This document shows, one piece after another, positions 7,201 to 9,557 of a stretch of 9,557 nucleotides of DNA (its first letter is position 1; each line of letters begins with the position of its first letter). The translations under genes and the position numbers were made by a program. The notes below the pieces were generated by a model. The model worked only from the letters and a program-made list of their open reading frames with translations, had not been told where the DNA came from and did not search any database. Origin of the DNA: Verrucomicrobiia bacterium (GTDB lineage: Bacteria > Verrucomicrobiota > Verrucomicrobiia > Limisphaerales > JAUIHU01); assembly GCA_030432175.1 (NCBI GenBank), contig JAUIHU010000134.1, forward strand, positions 1 through 9,557. The letters are read 5' to 3'.

Positions 7201-9036
7201 TTATTGATTCACTGGATACGCTTTCTGTTCAACTCGCCTGTAAGTTGATGCTATTCCGATCAATCCGAAAATGACCATAAAAAAAGCCATCCAGGCAATC
7301 AGAGTATCACCCGACTGCCGGTAGGGTGTGGTGGATTTGTTGGTTGATGAGTAATTCGGAATGGTCCAGATTTTCCAACCTTCGTCATATTGAGTCAATG
7401 CAGGAACTTCTCCGGCAAATTCCATCCCGTGCGTGACTCCAATTGGATCAACCCAAAGCGTGACTCCATTATTTCCGCACTGCAGCAGCGGAATTCCATT
7501 TTCTACCGCCCGAAATGTCGCGTTGGCCCAATGCTGCCAGTGCGCAGAGGCTTTGCCAAACCAGCCGTCATTGGTCAGGTTCAGTATGAAATCGGTATCT
7601 TCATCCAGGCTTTTTCGCGTGAGCCCCGGCAAAACATCTTCAAAGCAGATCAGCGGTTGAATCTTCCAGCTTTTCCCGTTCGACTCCTCAGATTCTACTA
7701 CAAATGGTGTCGCTTCCTGGCCTCTTTGAAATCCCCCTTCAATGGGTGTGAGGTATTTTAAAAATGGAATCCAATGACTGAGCGGTATGTACTCTCCAAA
7801 AATTACCAGATGCCGCTTTCGATAAATACTCTTAAATCGCCCTTCAGGATCAATCAGCGCTGCGGCGTTATACACATCCCATTCAATATCAGGATCTGTA
7901 ATAGATCCGGATCGGATTTCCGCATCTTCCACTCCCATTACCATCCAGATGGAATGTTCAAATGCGAAATCCGAGATTTGTTCATACATTTCCAATTCCA
8001 TTCCAAGTAAGGCGGATTCCGGCCAAATGATGAGGTTGATGGACTGATCCACTGCTTCACGAGATAATTCCATCAATCTATCGAATCGGGTGGATGTTTC
8101 ATTTGGATCCCATATCAGGCTTTGAGGAATTGCAGGTTGTACGGCAGCAATGCGAAGTCCGGAGTCTTCAGAATGATTCCAGTTTTTTGAAATCTCACCA
8201 ATCCGATTTTGTCCCCATACGAACACAAAAATCACTGCCAGACCAGCTGGAGCCAAATCTGGAGCCCACCTCCAACCCAACTGTCCGGGAGTTCCCAGAA
8301 TTGAAGCCATGCTCAGAAACAGGCTTAAGCTCATCCAGACAATGATGAAACTGACTCCGTAAATCCCAGTGAAGGAGGCGATCTGAATCAACGGTGTCAG
8401 CTGGTATTGAGTTGTTGCGATAAAGGTCCAAGGAAACCCAGTGAGAAAATGGCCGTAGCACCATTCAAGTAAGGTCCAACAAACAGCGCCCTGCAGAGCC
8501 CAACGGAATTTAACAGTCCAACTCAAACCTGCCAAAGCGCTCCAGATCGGGAGGCGGTTTGAATTCGAGGCTTCAGCTGTTTTTTGTAATGTAGAGCCCA
8601 AATGACCTGGATTCGAAATCTCCGTTGAGATTGAAACTCCTGGCATTGATAACGCCATCCAGCCGGACCAGATACCAATGAAGATCGCAAGATAAGCGCT
8701 GAGAGAGATCCAACCCAACAACGCCCCGAGTGGAAATGGAATAAATCGCAACCAGCTCAAGACAATAAGGAACAAACCGAATCCCCAGAAAAAACCGGCC
8801 TTCGTTGCATCAGTGATTAAAGTAACGCGTTTGTAATCTGGACGAAAATAGCTTCTCCAGCCGATCATCCAGATCAGAGCCATCAAAGATGCGGGAGCAA
8901 GCCACGCAAGCCCACTGATCTGTGTTTGCGGCCATGCAAATCCAAAAAAGGCCCCTAAAAGCAAAGCAAGCCCATCCAGACGGGTGGGCTTGATGATTTG
9001 CAGGAAGGACCGTGTTCGATGAGCCTTTCCCTTCAT
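7201..9036 (-). CDS. lnt: Apolipoprotein N-acyltransferase Lnt
   Basis: Lnt transfers the third acyl chain from a phospholipid to the N-terminal cysteine of diacylated lipoproteins, at the periplasmic face of the inner membrane. The N-terminal half has several membrane helices (about 20-60, 78-131, 178-245, 260-275), with the family hallmark LLEWCYGHFLTGFPW (189-203). The C-terminal half is the nitrilase domain, and its expected triad is present: Glu340 in IIWPESAL, Lys407 in YRKRHLVIFGEYIPL, and Cys464 in ICFEDVLPG. Supporting residues Glu415 (GEYIP) and Glu466 (CFE) are also there, as are NLTNDGWFG (486-494) and FRAVENGIP (508-516). A final hydrophobic helix lies at about 579-597. At 611 residues it is about 100 longer than E. 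coli Lnt, partly from a polar insert at about 132-175. An in-frame TGA abuts the ATG at 9036, which fixes the start. No Shine-Dalgarno is visible. Confidence 0.96.
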   Translation of the reverse strand: MKGKAHRTRSFLQIIKPTRLDGLALLLGAFFGFAWPQTQISGLAWLAPASLMALIWMIGWRSYFRPDYKRVTLITDATKAGFFWGFGLFLIVLSWLRFIPFPLGALLGWISLSAYLAIFIGIWSGWMALSMPGVSISTEISNPGHLGSTLQKTAEASNSNRLPIWSALAGLSWTVKFRWALQGAVCWTLLEWCYGHFLTGFPWTFIATTQYQLTPLIQIASFTGIYGVSFIIVWMSLSLFLSMASILGTPGQLGWRWAPDLAPAGLAVIFVFVWGQNRIGEISKNWNHSEDSGLRIAAVQPAIPQSLIWDPNETSTRFDRLMELSREAVDQSINLIIWPESALLGMELEMYEQISDFAFEHSIWMVMGVEDAEIRSGSITDPDIEWDVYNAAALIDPEGRFKSIYRKRHLVIFGEYIPLSHWIPFLKYLTPIEGGFQRGQEATPFVVESEESNGKSWKIQPLICFEDVLPGLTRKSLDEDTDFILNLTNDGWFGKASAHWQHWANATFRAVENGIPLLQCGNNGVTLWVDPIGVTHGMEFAGEVPALTQYDEGWKIWTIPNYSSTNKSTTPYRQSGDTLIAWMAFFMVIFGLIGIASTYRRVEQKAYPVNQ

Positions 9037-9042
9037 TCAGTT

Positions 9043-9090
9043 TGATTCAAGAACTCTATCGGTATTAAAATATGATTCAAAGCAGAACTC
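9043..9090. repeat. Imperfect direct repeat in the ccsA-lnt spacer
   Basis: TGATTCAAGAACTC at 9043-9056 recurs at 9073-9090 as TGATTCAA, a 4-bp insert AGCA, then GAACTC. The TGATTCAA starts are 30 bp apart, close to three helical turns. The second copy overlaps the ccsA stop codon (9089-9091) and the first ends 6 bp before the lnt start. The DNA between them is AT-rich. It may be a paired protein-binding site or a small duplication; no good promoter hexamer pair is evident. Confidence 0.4.
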
Positions 9091-9557
9091 ATTTTGCTGG
9101 AGCCGCTTCAACGTCAGTTCCTGGGTTCACCGCTTCAATAGCTGAACGGTTGTGGTCTTTGGCTTCTTGAAACGAACGCCAAAAATGTAATGGAAGCATC
9201 CCCATTGCTATCAGCACAAATTGACTGGCAATGAACCCCATCAGCCAAAGGAAGGATTTTTCCATAAAGCCGTAGGAGTGCAGTCCAACACCCAACATAT
9301 TGACACCAAACCACGATAATGCAGTTATGATGTTACCAAAAACCGTCATCACCATGATGCCTCGCGTTTTAGCAATGCCACCCCAGCGTGCGTGAAGAAT
9401 AATAGCGTTCCAAAGCACAATCATCAGCGCGCCATTTTCCTTCGGATCCCATCCCCAGAACCGTCCCCAGGATTGATCGGCCCAAATTCCGCCTAATATA
9501 GTTCCAACAAAACGGAACAAAGCGCTGAAGCAAACGATCCCGTAGGCCATACCACCA
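9089..9557 (-). CDS. ccsA: Cytochrome c biogenesis protein CcsA/ResC, C-terminal part (5' truncated by window edge)
   Basis: CcsA is the membrane protein of the system II (Ccs) pathway that moves haem across the inner membrane and, with CcsB/ResB, attaches it to apocytochrome c. The frame stays open through the right edge, so the ATG at 9550 is probably internal. Numbered from it, the tryptophan-rich haem-handling motif WGRFWGWDPKENG is at 28-40, with the conserved LHARW (His53) after the next helix and VGLHSYGF (His91) in the following periplasmic segment; both histidines are expected haem ligands or gates. Hydrophobic segments at about 4-21, 41-54, 67-83 and 99-121 fit the final helices of the family. 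The last about 30 residues are a polar cytoplasmic tail. Whether it is a separate CcsA or the end of a CcsB-CcsA fusion cannot be judged here. It is 52 bp upstream of lnt on the same strand. Confidence 0.94.
   Translation of the reverse strand, partial: GGMAYGIVCFSALFRFVGTILGGIWADQSWGRFWGWDPKENGALMIVLWNAIILHARWGGIAKTRGIMVMTVFGNIITALSWFGVNMLGVGLHSYGFMEKSFLWLMGFIASQFVLIAMGMLPLHFWRSFQEAKDHNRSAIEAVNPGTDVEAAPAK

Noticed and set aside
1..9557. Mobile element, prophage, defence system or CRISPR array
   Set aside because: No transposase, integrase, terminal repeats, repeat-spacer array or defence-gene motifs were seen; the DinG-type helicase alone is a housekeeping repair family and has no Cas neighbours here.

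Overview
The window looks like an ordinary stretch of chromosome from a moderate-GC Gram-negative bacterium. The best guess is the PVC group (Verrucomicrobiota or Planctomycetota). The main reason is the cytochrome c assembly protein at the right edge, whose extended tryptophan-rich block (IWADQSWGRFWGWDPKENGA) resembles versions I associate with that group. The large secreted protein also resembles proteins I associate with those phyla. An apolipoprotein N-acyltransferase gene implies a diderm envelope. The phylum call is inference from memory, not from a search.

Layout, left to right. Positions 1-1046 (+) hold the C-terminal half of a DinG/XPD-type DNA helicase whose start lies off the left edge. 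A 113-bp convergent spacer follows. Positions 1160-4030 (-) hold one long gene for a secreted 956-residue protein, probably with an (alpha/alpha) toroid glycosidase-like core. It has the only clear Shine-Dalgarno sequence in the window. A 204-bp spacer (4031-4234) contains several short inverted repeats and no convincing terminator or riboswitch.

Positions 4235-9557 (-) form one tightly packed block, transcribed right to left: ccsA (3' part only), lnt, a substrate-binding protein, an ABC ATPase and a FecCD/BtuC-type permease. From lnt onward the junctions are +4 bp, a 17-bp overlap and about +9 bp, so these four genes are almost certainly one operon. The ccsA-lnt gap is 52 bp (49 bp clear of the ccsA stop codon's last base to the lnt start is the same order) and contains an imperfect direct repeat.

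Together the block is about the cell envelope. CcsA handles haem for cytochrome c maturation, Lnt completes lipoprotein acylation, and the three ABC genes encode a complete type II importer for a chelate such as cobalamin, haem or a ferric siderophore. The importer's binding protein has a membrane anchor instead of a lipobox. I see no tRNA, rRNA, CRISPR array, transposase or phage gene. Nothing here is a clearly new system. The most open question is the function of the large secreted protein.
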